Shown here: positions 55,817 to 64,000 of the stretch, one piece after another
How the letters are laid out: each line of letters opens with the position of its first letter
Numbering within the stretch: position 1 is the first letter of the stretch
Assembly (NCBI GenBank): GCA_036675275.1
Contig: JAKFFG010000010.1
Location: forward strand, 113,621-177,620
DNA from: Pollutimonas sp036675275
GTDB taxonomy: Bacteria > Pseudomonadota > Gammaproteobacteria > Burkholderiales > Burkholderiaceae_B
Reading direction: 5' to 3'
Length of the DNA: 64,000 bases
Notes under the pieces: model-generated
Told to the model about the DNA's origin: nothing
Seen by the model: only the letters and a program-made list of their open reading frames with translations
Databases searched by the model: none
Made by a program: the position numbers and the translations under genes

Positions 55817-56212
55817 TTATGCCACGTAGCAAAGTACTTCGCCGCCCACGCCATTGGCGCGAGCTTTGCGATCGGTCATGACACCGCGCGGAGTCGACAC
55901 AATAGCGACGCCCAGGCCATTCATCACTTGAGGAATGGATTTGCTGTTTTTGTATATACGCAGCCCAGGACGCGAAACGCGGTCGATACGCTCGATGACC
56001 GGACGGCCAGCGTAGTATTTAAGTGTGATTTCCAGAACAGGCTTGGCCTTTTCGCCGCCGATCTGGAAACTGTCGATATAGCCTTCGTCTTTCAGCACGG
56101 CAGCAATGGCTACCTTCAGCTTCGAGGAGGGCATGCTAACCGACGTTTTATTGACTTGTTGCGCGTTACGCACGCGGGTCAACATGTCGGCGATGGGATC
56201 GCTCATGCTCAT
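55817..56212 (-). CDS. rpsH: 30S ribosomal protein S8
   Basis: A 131-residue S8 (SDPIADMLTRVRNAQ; C-terminal GVMTDRKARANGVGGEVLCYVA). In E. coli S8 autoregulates the spc operon through a site at the rplE start. GGAG precedes the first of two in-frame ATGs two codons apart. Confidence 0.97.
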   Translation of the reverse strand: MSMSDPIADMLTRVRNAQQVNKTSVSMPSSKLKVAIAAVLKDEGYIDSFQIGGEKAKPVLEITLKYYAGRPVIERIDRVSRPGLRIYKNSKSIPQVMNGLGVAIVSTPRGVMTDRKARANGVGGEVLCYVA

Positions 56213-56223
56213 TTGTATTTCTC

Positions 56224-56529
56224 CTACCAGCTGGCTTTGGTCATGCCCGGCACTTCGCCACGCAGCGTCATTTCACGCAGCTTGTGACGAGTTAAACCGA
56301 ACTTGCTGTAAACGCCACGCGAACGACCCGTGACAACGCAACGATTGCGCTGGCGAGTTGGGTTGGAATTGCGCGGCAGTTGTTGCAGTTGCAAACGGGC
56401 CTGGTAGCGTTCTTCGTCGGTCTTGGATTGATCGTCGATGATTGCTTTCAGTGCTGCACGTTTGGGTGCAAATTTTTCTGCCAGCTTGGCGCGTTTGATA
56501 TCGCGATTGATGAGTGAAAGTTTTGCCAC
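56224..56529 (-). CDS. rpsN: 30S ribosomal protein S14
   Basis: A 101-residue S14 of the long form without the zinc CxxC pairs (MAKLSLINRDIKRAKLAEKF; C-terminal GVYSKFGLTRHKLREMTLRGEVPGMTKASW). Confidence 0.98.
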   Translation of the reverse strand: MAKLSLINRDIKRAKLAEKFAPKRAALKAIIDDQSKTDEERYQARLQLQQLPRNSNPTRQRNRCVVTGRSRGVYSKFGLTRHKLREMTLRGEVPGMTKASW

Positions 56530-56540
56530 GTCATCGCCCC

Positions 56541-57080
56541 TTAATTGCGAAACGGGAAGCTGAAGGCGGTAAGCAGTGCCTTGGCTTCTTCGTCGGTCTT
56601 GGCTGTAGTAGTGATGCTGATGTTCATCCCACGTACGGCGTCGATTTTGTCGTATTCGATTTCAGGGAAAATGAGCTGCTCTTTCACCCCGATGTTGTAG
56701 TTGCCACGTCCATCGAACGCACGACCCGAAATACCGCGGAAGTCGCGAACGCGCGGCAGAGCCACGGCGACCAGACGGTCCAGGAATTCGTACATGCGGC
56801 GGCCACGCAATGTGACCATGCAGCCGATGGGATAGTCTTCACGGATCTTGAAACCCGCGATAGCCTTTTTCGTTTTTGTGACAACAGGCTTTTGCCCTGC
56901 AATTTTCGTCAGGTCAGAGACAGCGTGCTCAATGACCTTCTTGTCGGACACCGCTTCCGATACACCCATGTTCAAGGTGATCTTGGTGATGCGCGGCACT
57001 TGCATTGCGCTTTCGTAGCCGAATTGGGCCTGCAGGTCTGCGGCGACCTTGCTGCGGTATAACTCTTGTAAACGTGCCAT
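56541..57080 (-). CDS. rplE: 50S ribosomal protein L5
   Basis: A 179-residue L5 (MARLQELYRSKVAADLQAQFGY; NPIGCMVTLRG-type segment YPIGCMVTLRGRRMYEFLDRLV). It binds 5S rRNA. Its start region is where S8 control acts in E. coli. Confidence 0.98.
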   Translation of the reverse strand: MARLQELYRSKVAADLQAQFGYESAMQVPRITKITLNMGVSEAVSDKKVIEHAVSDLTKIAGQKPVVTKTKKAIAGFKIREDYPIGCMVTLRGRRMYEFLDRLVAVALPRVRDFRGISGRAFDGRGNYNIGVKEQLIFPEIEYDKIDAVRGMNISITTTAKTDEEAKALLTAFSFPFRN

Positions 57081-57092
57081 ATTCTTCGCCCC

Positions 57093-57413
57093 TTAAGCCT
57101 TGGCGCCAACGACGGCGCCGCTGGAACGGAATACACGGACCTTGCTGCCATCGACTTCTTTGATCCCGACGCGATCGGCCTTGCCGGACTCGGGATTGAA
57201 GAGCGCCACATTCGAGATGTGGATGGGCATGGTCTTGTCGATAATGCCGCCTTGCGAGCCGGCCATAGGATTGGCCTTCACGTGTTTCTTGACGACGTTG
57301 ATGCCTTCAACCAGCACGTGGTTGGCGTCTACACGTTGCAGCACAGTGCCGCGGCGTTTTTTGTCGCGACCAGTCAACACAATGACTTCGTCGCCTTTAC
57401 GGATTTTTTCCAT
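57093..57413 (-). CDS. rplX: 50S ribosomal protein L24
   Basis: A 106-residue L24 with the KOW motif near the start (IRKGDEVIVLTGRDKKRRGTVLQRVDANHVLVEGINVVKKHVK). It is an early 50S assembly initiator. Confidence 0.98.
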   Translation of the reverse strand: MEKIRKGDEVIVLTGRDKKRRGTVLQRVDANHVLVEGINVVKKHVKANPMAGSQGGIIDKTMPIHISNVALFNPESGKADRVGIKEVDGSKVRVFRSSGAVVGAKA

Positions 57414-57423
57414 GGTTCGCTCC

Positions 57424-57792
57424 TTACAGCACTTCTGGAGCCAGCGACACGATCTTCATGAACTTTTCTGTACGCAATTCGCGCGTGACAGGTCCGAAGA
57501 TACGGGTACCGATGGGTTCCAGTTTGGCGTTGAGCAACACGGCAGCGTTGCCACCGAACTTGATCAGCGAGCCGTCTTTACGACGAACGCCCTTAGCGGT
57601 GCGAACCACTACAGCGTTGTAAATCTCGCCCTTTTTGACGCGCCCGCGTGGGGCCGCATCTTTGACACTAACTTTGATAATGTCACCGATAGCGGCATAA
57701 CGGCGCTTCGAGCCGCCTAACACCTTGATGCACATGATTCTGCGTGCGCCAGTGTTATCGGCCACGTCCAGCGTGGTCTGCATTTGGATCAT
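57424..57792 (-). CDS. rplN: 50S ribosomal protein L14
   Basis: A 122-residue L14 (MIQMQTTLDVADNTGARRIMCIKVLGGSKRRYAAIGD). It is the first gene of this run. In most Proteobacteria rpmC-rpsQ precede it directly, but here a 237-bp leader/promoter region and then lapD lie upstream. Confidence 0.98.
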   Translation of the reverse strand: MIQMQTTLDVADNTGARRIMCIKVLGGSKRRYAAIGDIIKVSVKDAAPRGRVKKGEIYNAVVVRTAKGVRRKDGSLIKFGGNAAVLLNAKLEPIGTRIFGPVTRELRTEKFMKIVSLAPEVL

Positions 57793-57906
57793 GATTTTTC
57801 CTGTTCCAACTTAGCCGCACCGCGCAACTAACGATTAGTGGCGCCACACAACCAGTTTTGGTCCCGTCAGGCTGATAGCTGCAACAGCCCTGGGTTGAAA
57901 TCTGCT

Positions 57907-57958
57907 AAAAAAACTCGTATTGCCTACGCAAAGCGGCTTTGGCGTCTACTGTAGGCAA
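57907..57958 (-). promoter_or_regulatory. Leader hairpin plus U-tract ahead of rplN
   Basis: On the minus strand TTGCCTAC (57958-57951 reading down) pairs with GTAGGCAA (57927-57920), with inner AAAG/CTTT pairing. After about six bases a run of seven T follows. It begins almost at the predicted start of the rplN transcript. It can be read as an attenuator of the ribosomal operon or as the terminator of lapD placed after the rplN promoter. Confidence 0.6.
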
Positions 57959-57965
57959 GTTTCGA

Positions 57966-57994
57966 ATAATAACTTTTTTGGCGTGACATTGCAA
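57966..57994 (-). promoter_or_regulatory. rplN: Sigma70-like promoter of the rplN operon
   Basis: On the minus strand TTGCAA (57994-57989), a 17-bp spacer and TATTAT (57971-57966) form a near-consensus promoter, with an A/T-rich spacer end. Predicted start is near 57959, leaving a leader of about 165 nt before the rplN ATG. It lies 36 bp after the lapD stop. Confidence 0.75.
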
Positions 57995-58029
57995 GCATTA
58001 GAACCGTTAAGCTTGCTGCCACGGGATAA

Positions 58030-60006
58030 TCAGCTCACTTCGCTTACGGGCGGGGCTATCAAAAGACAATATATGCCGTATTTTTGCAACATCGTCCGAG
58101 TCTCGGCATCGGGCGCATCGTCGGCATATACTTTTACGTCCAGTCCCGCAGCGGTCTCGGCGATCGCCCTGGCCAGATGACGGGCTCCCGGGCTGGCCAG
58201 CAGCCCCATCACCATGTCGCCGCCCAGCTTCACATAGGCAAATGACGCCTCGTGCAGATGCATCAGAGCATCCGGCCGCTGCGACAGGCGGCGCAAGGCG
58301 GTTCGCCCGCCCGCGGCTGAAACCTCGTGGCAGAACTGCCGAACCTCGGCGCCATAGGCCACCAGTCCGTGAGCATCTATTTCCAGCAATAAACGGCCGA
58401 TATGTTCCGGTTGCGCGTGCAAGCCATTTAACCGCTGTTTCATTTCGGGAAGAAAATGCGGCAGCAGGAGAGAAGGCAGCGATATCTTGAGCACGAGTTC
58501 GCCGCTGTGCGTTGCCAGCCATTCCAGTCCCAGCTCGATCGCCCGCAAGTCGCAATCCGCCGACAAACCCAGACGCACGGCCGGCGGCATGAACAGGTAT
58601 CCGGACAACAAGTCCCCACCGTCGCGCAATTCTAGTGAGGCTTCGTGACGGTCGAGCGCAGCATGGTTCTCGTAAGCGACACGCCGCAGTGAAAGCTCGA
58701 GATTGCCTTGCGACAACGCGTCGGTCAGCAGATTGCGCCATTCCGCCTCGCCCTGCCCTCTTGTGGATTTTCCAAAACCGCCGTCGGCGTATGAGACATA
58801 TTCCACGTCGTCATGACCGGCACTCTCTGCCCGCATCAAGCCATGATCCAGCCTGGACAGCACGGCGCTGACATCGCATTCGGGTGTGTAGTCCGTCAGC
58901 GCCAGGCTCCAGCGGCACAGCCGTCCATCGCTCAGGCGTACCCGCATGGCATCCAGCACCTGTCGTACTTGCTGAACCATCCGGCTTGCGTCGACGCCGC
59001 TGGATGCCGGCATCAGCAAGACAAAGTCGGATCCGTTCAGGCGTCCCGCCTGGGCATGCATATGTGGGTGCGCTTCAATGACCCGCAGCACGGCCTGTCC
59101 AACCGAGCGCAGCCATTGGTCCGCCTGATTGTGAGCCATCGTAATGTTCAAGCCGGCGAGGTCACGCTGGCGAAAGAGCATCAAATGCCCGCCAGCCGCC
59201 GGATTACCATCACCCCCTTGCAGCGTGCGAAGCAACTCGTTCAGGAAATACTTGCGATTGGCCAGGCCGCTTACCGGATCCTGATTGAGCTCCAGCTGCA
59301 GAGACTCAATGTGTGCGGTTTGTTCCTGGGCAGTGGCCTGCACCCGCTCGCGCACCTCCCGTATCATGCGCGATGCCTGCGCCAGCTCGGGAACGCGACG
59401 GCCTTTGGATGTCGGCGGGGGATGATTCCCGTCGGCGATGGCCAGCACCTGCTCGGTGATCTGGGCTTTCAAAGCCCGCTTGAACCAACGTATCAGCAGC
59501 ACCGCGAACAGCGCCCAAAGAACACCGGCGCCGATGACCAAGGCAAATACCCGTGTACTGCTGCGCCATAGCGAATCACGCGCGGAAAGATCATCCGATG
59601 TAACGGAGAGCTCGCCCACCTGCCGCCATCCGTTCGACACCTGGCGTGTCGCCGTTGGCGTGACCAAGGGCAACATCTCGCCGAACCAGCCTGGCGCAAC
59701 GCCCGCAGCATCTTTCGCCAGCGCGCTGCGCGAGACCAGCACCTGCCCGTCTGTTCCAGTCAAGCGAACATCCCGGAACTGGCCGCTGTCGTACAAGGCA
59801 GCAATCAACAGTTCTCGCGTCACCGTGTCCTGGTTCGCGGGCTGTGACAAGGAAAGAGCAAGCGAAGTGGCCGCATTCTCGCTTTGCGCCTGCAGTTGCA
59901 TGTTCAGGTACTGGCGCGCGCCGCCTATGCTGAACACCAGCGTGCCGACCAGAATAAAAGCAATTGCCACCGTAACGCTAAGCAAAAGCTGTTTGAGTAA
60001 GGACAT
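58030..60006 (-). CDS. lapD: LapD-type c-di-GMP receptor (degenerate GGDEF-EAL)
   Basis: A 658-residue inner-membrane receptor. TM1 (7-27), a periplasmic LapD/MoxY-type domain of about 120 residues (RQYLNMQLQAQSENAATSLALSLS, with WFGEMLPL and a Trp-containing output loop), TM2 (about 152-172), a HAMP segment, then GGDEF and EAL folds follow. The GGDEF site reads NGSDF (in RLNGSDFVLLM) and the EAL motif is not recognisable, so it should bind c-di-GMP without making or cutting it. By analogy with Pseudomonas, c-di-GMP-bound LapD captures LapG in the periplasm. lapG lies 38 bp upstream on the same strand. Confidence 0.88.
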   Translation of the reverse strand: MSLLKQLLLSVTVAIAFILVGTLVFSIGGARQYLNMQLQAQSENAATSLALSLSQPANQDTVTRELLIAALYDSGQFRDVRLTGTDGQVLVSRSALAKDAAGVAPGWFGEMLPLVTPTATRQVSNGWRQVGELSVTSDDLSARDSLWRSSTRVFALVIGAGVLWALFAVLLIRWFKRALKAQITEQVLAIADGNHPPPTSKGRRVPELAQASRMIREVRERVQATAQEQTAHIESLQLELNQDPVSGLANRKYFLNELLRTLQGGDGNPAAGGHLMLFRQRDLAGLNITMAHNQADQWLRSVGQAVLRVIEAHPHMHAQAGRLNGSDFVLLMPASSGVDASRMVQQVRQVLDAMRVRLSDGRLCRWSLALTDYTPECDVSAVLSRLDHGLMRAESAGHDDVEYVSYADGGFGKSTRGQGEAEWRNLLTDALSQGNLELSLRRVAYENHAALDRHEASLELRDGGDLLSGYLFMPPAVRLGLSADCDLRAIELGLEWLATHSGELVLKISLPSLLLPHFLPEMKQRLNGLHAQPEHIGRLLLEIDAHGLVAYGAEVRQFCHEVSAAGGRTALRRLSQRPDALMHLHEASFAYVKLGGDMVMGLLASPGARHLARAIAETAAGLDVKVYADDAPDAETRTMLQKYGIYCLLIAPPVSEVS

Positions 60007-60044
60007 ATTGTTCTACGCCTATGACAAGACCATCTATATATAAG

Positions 60045-60737
60045 TTAGGGCTGAAAGCCTTCTTTCTGCATTTTCGACAACAAACTACGCCAGTGCCCGA
60101 TACGGTCCGGCGATGTGGCCGCCGCGCCGGCCACATAAATGCCTTGCGCATTGAAACTGAATACCGGCGTCAGGTCTTGACGCTGGCTGGCTGGCGATAT
60201 GGATCCGACCAGGCTGTCGAGCACCAGCGGGTCGGCATCCGGCGTCGCGTAGTAACCCAGCACCATGTGGGCAATGCTTTGTGAGCTGCCCCGGCCGCCG
60301 ATGCGAGCCTTGACGTAAATAAGCCGCAATTTCTCCGCCGGGACACCCATGTGGATAAGAGAAAAGTATTTCCCGATGACATAGTCTTCGCAGTCGCCGG
60401 CCCGTCTTCCGAGTGTTTCCAGCGGCGTCGCCCAGTAATCGGCCTGCTTCCACACATAGCGGTCCTCGCCGCCGTGAACGGTGGAGTTCCAGAAATTGTT
60501 GACCGCGCGGAGTTGCTGCGACTCGGGAAGCGAGCGTTGCTGCGACATCATGGTGAGCCAGCGTGTCACGGCTTGCGCGCCGCGCTGGCCGTATTTTGCT
60601 TGAACGGACTGCTGGATACGGGATTCGTCGAACTGTAATGCGGTTGCCGGCGCATATATCGCAATCGCCAACACCATGCCGGCGACCAATGGCACAAAGC
60701 ACAGGCGAGGTTGGAGAACGAAGATTGCGGCGCGCAT
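60045..60737 (-). CDS. lapG: LapG-type periplasmic cysteine protease
   Basis: A 230-residue bacterial transglutaminase-like cysteine proteinase. An N-terminal hydrophobic signal (about 10-33) precedes the catalytic domain with Cys116 (AGDCEDYV), His157 (SIAHMVL) and Asp174 (LVLDSL), spaced as in Pseudomonas LapG. It also retains W-rich N-terminal contacts (FWNSTVHGGEDRYVWKQADYWATPLETL). LapG cuts the N-terminal retention module of LapA-type adhesins, releasing them when c-di-GMP is low. The ATG at 60737 was preferred; a TTG at 60773 has a GAGG close by and cannot be excluded. Confidence 0.88.
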   Translation of the reverse strand: MRAAIFVLQPRLCFVPLVAGMVLAIAIYAPATALQFDESRIQQSVQAKYGQRGAQAVTRWLTMMSQQRSLPESQQLRAVNNFWNSTVHGGEDRYVWKQADYWATPLETLGRRAGDCEDYVIGKYFSLIHMGVPAEKLRLIYVKARIGGRGSSQSIAHMVLGYYATPDADPLVLDSLVGSISPASQRQDLTPVFSFNAQGIYVAGAAATSPDRIGHWRSLLSKMQKEGFQP

Positions 60738-60796
60738 GGCCCGTGTTGTAACCAAACTAAACGGTAAAGGCAAATAGCCTCAACGGGAAGCGAATA

Positions 60797-60851
60797 ATAA
60801 AAGAGCCCGGGCCGCGCTCGACAACTGAGGAGATTTAAAGAGCGGGCCGGG
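60797..60851 (-). terminator. Second GC-rich hairpin between lapA and lapG
   Basis: CCCGGGCCGCGCTC (60806-60819) pairs imperfectly with GAGCGGGCCGGG (60840-60851) and is followed on the minus strand by CTTTTATTATT. It backs up the stronger hairpin that precedes it on the transcript. Confidence 0.6.
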
Positions 60852-60852
60852 A

Positions 60853-60889
60853 TAAAAGCCGGGTATGCGGTGATGCTGCATACCCGGCT
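60853..60889 (-). terminator. Intrinsic terminator of the adhesin gene
   Basis: AGCCGGGTATGC (60857-60868) and GCATACCCGGCT (60878-60889) form a perfect 12-bp stem; the minus strand then reads TTTTATC. It is 12 bp after the lapA stop, so lapG and lapD probably have their own promoter. Confidence 0.85.
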
Positions 60890-60901
60890 AGTTGTCGCAG
60901 G

Positions 60902-63900
60902 TTACTGATCTACGTTCAGTTTGCCGGACTCGATCAAGGACTTGATCATGTCGTTGTGATTGGCTGTACCGGTTACTTCAGCAAGTTCCGCTAAAGAGAC
61001 ACCTTTCAAAGTGATTTGCTGGTCGTGGCCATTAGCGCTCAGGTTTCCGTGTGTATTGATATTAATGACAGTGTCATCCGGATCTGTCCCCTTTGCTAAG
61101 CCCAAGTATCCCGACAAGTCACCTTGAACTTTTCCATTTCCGTCGACAGCAGCGTGCTCTCCCTGGAGCAAATCAGCCAAATCCAGCTTGTCGTTTCCAT
61201 TACCAAAATCAGTAATTACATCCTTCGCAGGTTGACTTATGCTGCCCTGATCATTCAACTCCCAGCGGAAAACATCGTCACCGTCACCACCGATAAGGGT
61301 GTCGTTGCCCTTACCACCATTCAGCGTGTCATTGCCAGACCCCGCCAAAAGGGTTTCATGCCCGTTCGTGCCCTGCAGCGTATTGCCAGCCTGATAGGAC
61401 ACTGTGATGTCGGCGGTATCGCTGCCTGCAGAACCGACGATGGTGTAAGAGTCTTGTGCATCCGGCAGATTGACCACTTGCGCGCCGCTGTAATCGACCG
61501 TCATGGTCAATAGGTAGTCTTCGTCGCCTTTGCTGCCAGGCTGCCACTCCCAGCCCGACCCCCAGCTCCAGTCCAAATAATCGGGATCTTGGATATTCGT
61601 TACGCGAATCTGGTAATCGCCTGTCTGCCCCGCCTCAAAGAACGAGCCGTCATTGATTAGAGTCCAGTCGCCGGTTGGTCCCTTGTATTCCATCTTGACC
61701 CAGCCGCTTTCAAGATTGTGATCCAAGGTCAGTTTTTCCCCGGCTAGGAGCGCCACGGTGATGATGTCGATGTTGGTGCCATTGGTCTTAGTAGACTGGT
61801 CGAGATACCCATCCACCACGACTGTAGCCTTATCGGTAGCCTGACCCGCCTTGGAAAAGTCACTGCGCGCCACCAGCAGATTCTTGCTGGAGTCCCTGTT
61901 ATTTTCACTGTCAAAATCAATCGTCTGTACACTGCTTCGGGTGAAGTCCCCACCAAGCCAGCCGGTATTGACCGTCACGTCACCCAATGGTTGAGGACTT
62001 GTTCCTTGCTGATCATTTGCCAATAGGACTGACGAATCGATTACGATCTGCGAGCTGAGAATGTTGGTAATGACATGGTCATTGACCGCATCCGGCGCCA
62101 CCGGTCCATTTATCTTTATCGTCAGTGTGGAACTCGCCGAATCGCCATCACCATCCGCGACGGTGTAACTGAACTGGTCAGTACCGGTCTGGGTAGCTCC
62201 CGTGTGCGTGAACGCACCGGTGTCGAGGTTGATTACGAACTTCGCACCCAGATCAGTCGTGACCGTCAACGTGTGCGTAACAGGGTTATAAATCCCCGCG
62301 GATGTGCCGCCACTGACCGACACGGTTCCCGCACCCTGATTGTAGGAGTAGGTCACACCATCGATGGTTATCGACTTCACATATCCGCCATCTGCTCCGC
62401 CATTTGCTCCTGCCGCCAGCGAGTCGGATACCAAGTCGCCTCGCACTGTCGGCGATCCAACCGTACCGGAAATCCTGTCGGCAAGATCATTGAAATTATT
62501 GACGATAATGAGGTTGGCAGAATCGCTATTGACCTCTTTGACACCATCATAGGCAATCGGCTTGAGGTTGCTTTGGTCAACGTTGGTGCCCATGCCGACG
62601 GCATACGAATTGATATCGTTAGCCTTCAGGAAAGACTCCCAGTCCGCTCGTTCCGAATTGCTGATGCCATCGTCGTCGGAGGAAGGATCCCCATCCGAGA
62701 AGAAATACGACACGTTGTTGGCACCAGCAATCTTGCCGCTGCTGTTCCAGGCCGAAGTCGCCGAATCCAGCGCCTCGTCATAATTCGTACCTCCGCTCGC
62801 GGACAACTTATTGATGTAAGCCATTGCCTCGTCAACGGACAGCCACTTATCGCCCTTCTGCGAACCATCGCTGCTGAACGTGACGACACGCACCTTGGCG
62901 TCGCCCAGATCGTCGTACTTGTCGAGCATAGCGGCAATAGCGCGCTTGGCAACTTCGAGACGCGTGAGCTCAGCACCATTCTCGAAGACACCGCTAGGAT
63001 ATCTCAATTTCCATGCACCATTCGACCAAACTTGCTCTGCCCCCATACTGCCCGACACATCGATCATGAGCAGGATGTTTGTATTGACCGTCTCGATAGC
63101 CGTCTGATCGGCATAGGGATTGGCCACAGGCGCATCATCTTCGATCTTAACGCCGATCGTGCCTGTAACAGGGGGATTCACGCCATCGGAAACCTGCACT
63201 GTCGCGTCGAAGTTCAACACATCCTCGGTGCCCGTATTCGGATGATCGACGGGACCAAGCAGCTTGACGTTGTAGTCGACAGATGTCGCCGAACCCAAAA
63301 CCGCAGTATTGCCGTCGTTCACCGAGATCTCGATGATCGCATCGCCGGAAGCCGTCTTGCCAAGCACCGTGGCTTGATTGCTGCCATAGCTCCAGGTGAT
63401 GGGCTCTCCACCCGAGGTGAGCGCAGGCAAGCCATCAAGGCTCAGGCCGATCGTCAGGGGCTGGCCGTCACCATTGGTGATCGACAGCGTGCCACTACGA
63501 TCCGCCGCGTCATCGGTGCCATTGGAACCGGGAATACCGCCAGTCAGCGCTTCTTCAGATAGCACAAGCTCTGCGGAACCGATGGAGGCGGCATTCGAAA
63601 TGCCGTCGACTGTTACCGTCAACGTGGCCGTACTGGTGCCACTGTTACCGTCGCTTATCGTGTAAGTGATCGAAGTCGTCGCCTTCTGATCCTTGCCCAA
63701 GTAGTTGAAGTCCGAGCCGGGATTGAATACGTAGGAACCATCTGCCCGCAGCGTGAACGTGCCGCCGTTAGAACCTTCCACGACCGTGCCCACGCTGGCT
63801 GCCTGACCATTGACCTCGCTGACTGTCAACGCATCGCCGTCCTTGTCCGTGTCGTTCTTCAACACGCCACCGGCCGCATCCACCGTCAAGGTGGCATCTT

Positions 63901-64000
63901 CCTTGACCGCACCCGCATCATCGACCGCCACCGGCGCCGGATTGGTCACATCCCACTCGAAGGTCTGGGTCACTTTTGCGCCCGTCGAGTCAGTCGCCGT
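60902..64000 (-). CDS. LapA-type giant RTX adhesin, C-terminal part (N-terminus outside window)
   Basis: The frame stays open to the end of the window, so at least 1,033 residues are visible and the start lies beyond. In protein order there are a VCBS/cadherin-like module (AVDDAGAVKEDATLTVDAAGG, GVLKNDTDKDGDALTV), further bacterial Ig-like repeats, and a von Willebrand A domain (about 62500-63090) with MIDAS residues in MIDVSGSMG, SGGTNYDEA and FFSDGD. Another VCBS-type repeat, calcium-binding RTX nonapeptides (GSGNDTLNGGKGNDTLIGG, about 61273-61350) and a type I secretion C-terminus follow. This matches LapA/LapF-class biofilm adhesins. The LapG cleavage site would be in the missing N-terminus. 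Confidence 0.9.
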   Translation of the reverse strand, partial: TATDSTGAKVTQTFEWDVTNPAPVAVDDAGAVKEDATLTVDAAGGVLKNDTDKDGDALTVSEVNGQAASVGTVVEGSNGGTFTLRADGSYVFNPGSDFNYLGKDQKATTSITYTISDGNSGTSTATLTVTVDGISNAASIGSAELVLSEEALTGGIPGSNGTDDAADRSGTLSITNGDGQPLTIGLSLDGLPALTSGGEPITWSYGSNQATVLGKTASGDAIIEISVNDGNTAVLGSATSVDYNVKLLGPVDHPNTGTEDVLNFDATVQVSDGVNPPVTGTIGVKIEDDAPVANPYADQTAIETVNTNILLMIDVSGSMGAEQVWSNGAWKLRYPSGVFENGAELTRLEVAKRAIAAMLDKYDDLGDAKVRVVTFSSDGSQKGDKWLSVDEAMAYINKLSASGGTNYDEALDSATSAWNSSGKIAGANNVSYFFSDGDPSSDDDGISNSERADWESFLKANDINSYAVGMGTNVDQSNLKPIAYDGVKEVNSDSANLIIVNNFNDLADRISGTVGSPTVRGDLVSDSLAAGANGGADGGYVKSITIDGVTYSYNQGAGTVSVSGGTSAGIYNPVTHTLTVTTDLGAKFVINLDTGAFTHTGATQTGTDQFSYTVADGDGDSASSTLTIKINGPVAPDAVNDHVITNILSSQIVIDSSVLLANDQQGTSPQPLGDVTVNTGWLGGDFTRSSVQTIDFDSENNRDSSKNLLVARSDFSKAGQATDKATVVVDGYLDQSTKTNGTNIDIITVALLAGEKLTLDHNLESGWVKMEYKGPTGDWTLINDGSFFEAGQTGDYQIRVTNIQDPDYLDWSWGSGWEWQPGSKGDEDYLLTMTVDYSGAQVVNLPDAQDSYTIVGSAGSDTADITVSYQAGNTLQGTNGHETLLAGSGNDTLNGGKGNDTLIGGDGDDVFRWELNDQGSISQPAKDVITDFGNGNDKLDLADLLQGEHAAVDGNGKVQGDLSGYLGLAKGTDPDDTVININTHGNLSANGHDQQITLKGVSLAELAEVTGTANHNDMIKSLIESGKLNVDQ

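Noticed and set aside
62075..63562. A 495-codon open frame antisense to the adhesin gene
   Set aside because: Repetitive, Asp/Gly/Val-rich coding on the minus strand leaves few stops on the plus strand. The product is Arg/Ile-rich without known motifs.

Overview
The window looks like chromosome from a Burkholderiales betaproteobacterium, most likely Alcaligenaceae (Bordetella/Pusillimonas/Achromobacter type). Pointers are two stand-alone Bug-type periplasmic receptors, system II cytochrome c maturation (ResB/CcsB) beside a cytochrome c4 and DsbD, generally high GC, and a complete spc/alpha ribosomal gene order. There are about 61 protein genes. No rRNA, tRNA, CRISPR array or intact insertion sequence was seen.

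Left part (1-14.7 kb), accessory metabolism. It opens with the end of an ABC exporter plus a DUF1854 protein, a pair associated with cyanophycin loci. These converge on a three-gene minus-strand run: an N-carbamoyl-D-amino-acid amidase, a PEP-mutase/isocitrate-lyase-family enzyme and, unexpectedly, a relative of the Bacillus spore-coat transglutaminase Tgl. A LysR regulator, Bug receptor, D-aminoacylase and Asp/Glu-type racemase follow, so 2.9-9.2 kb reads as a D-amino-acid or N-substituted amino-acid salvage locus. Then come a Tat-exported SMP-30 protein, a MazEF-like toxin-antitoxin pair, a small P-loop kinase, an MFS exporter, TapT and a small cupin.

14.9-23.4 kb, probable island. A truncated, diverged ssb copy and the intact ssb lie in the same orientation on either side of a lower-GC CoA-ester catabolic cassette (Bug receptor, enoyl-CoA hydratase, acyl-CoA dehydrogenase, fumarate-reductase-like flavoprotein, LysR, CaiB CoA-transferase).

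23.5-45.3 kb, core genome. Genes are an MFS transporter, uvrA, dgt, aroB-aroK, mrcA (PBP1A), lptM-lysA, two c-di-GMP enzymes, ccsB-resB, a c4-type cytochrome, engB and hemB. A roughly 1-kb gene-poor stretch (45.3-46.3 kb) holds degenerate tandem repeats, a palindrome and a long inverted-repeat element. dsbD and cutA follow.

48.8-57.8 kb is an uninterrupted minus-strand ribosomal operon, rplN to rplQ, including secY, infA, rpmJ and rpoA. It has a good sigma70-like promoter and a hairpin plus U-tract in its leader.

58.0-64.0 kb is a LapD-LapG-LapA system. LapD is a c-di-GMP receptor with degenerate GGDEF and EAL domains, LapG is the periplasmic protease it controls, and LapA is a giant vWA/RTX adhesin whose N-terminus runs off the window. 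With the two diguanylate cyclase/phosphodiesterase genes at 35-39 kb, the window carries c-di-GMP makers, a breaker, a sensor and a surface output.
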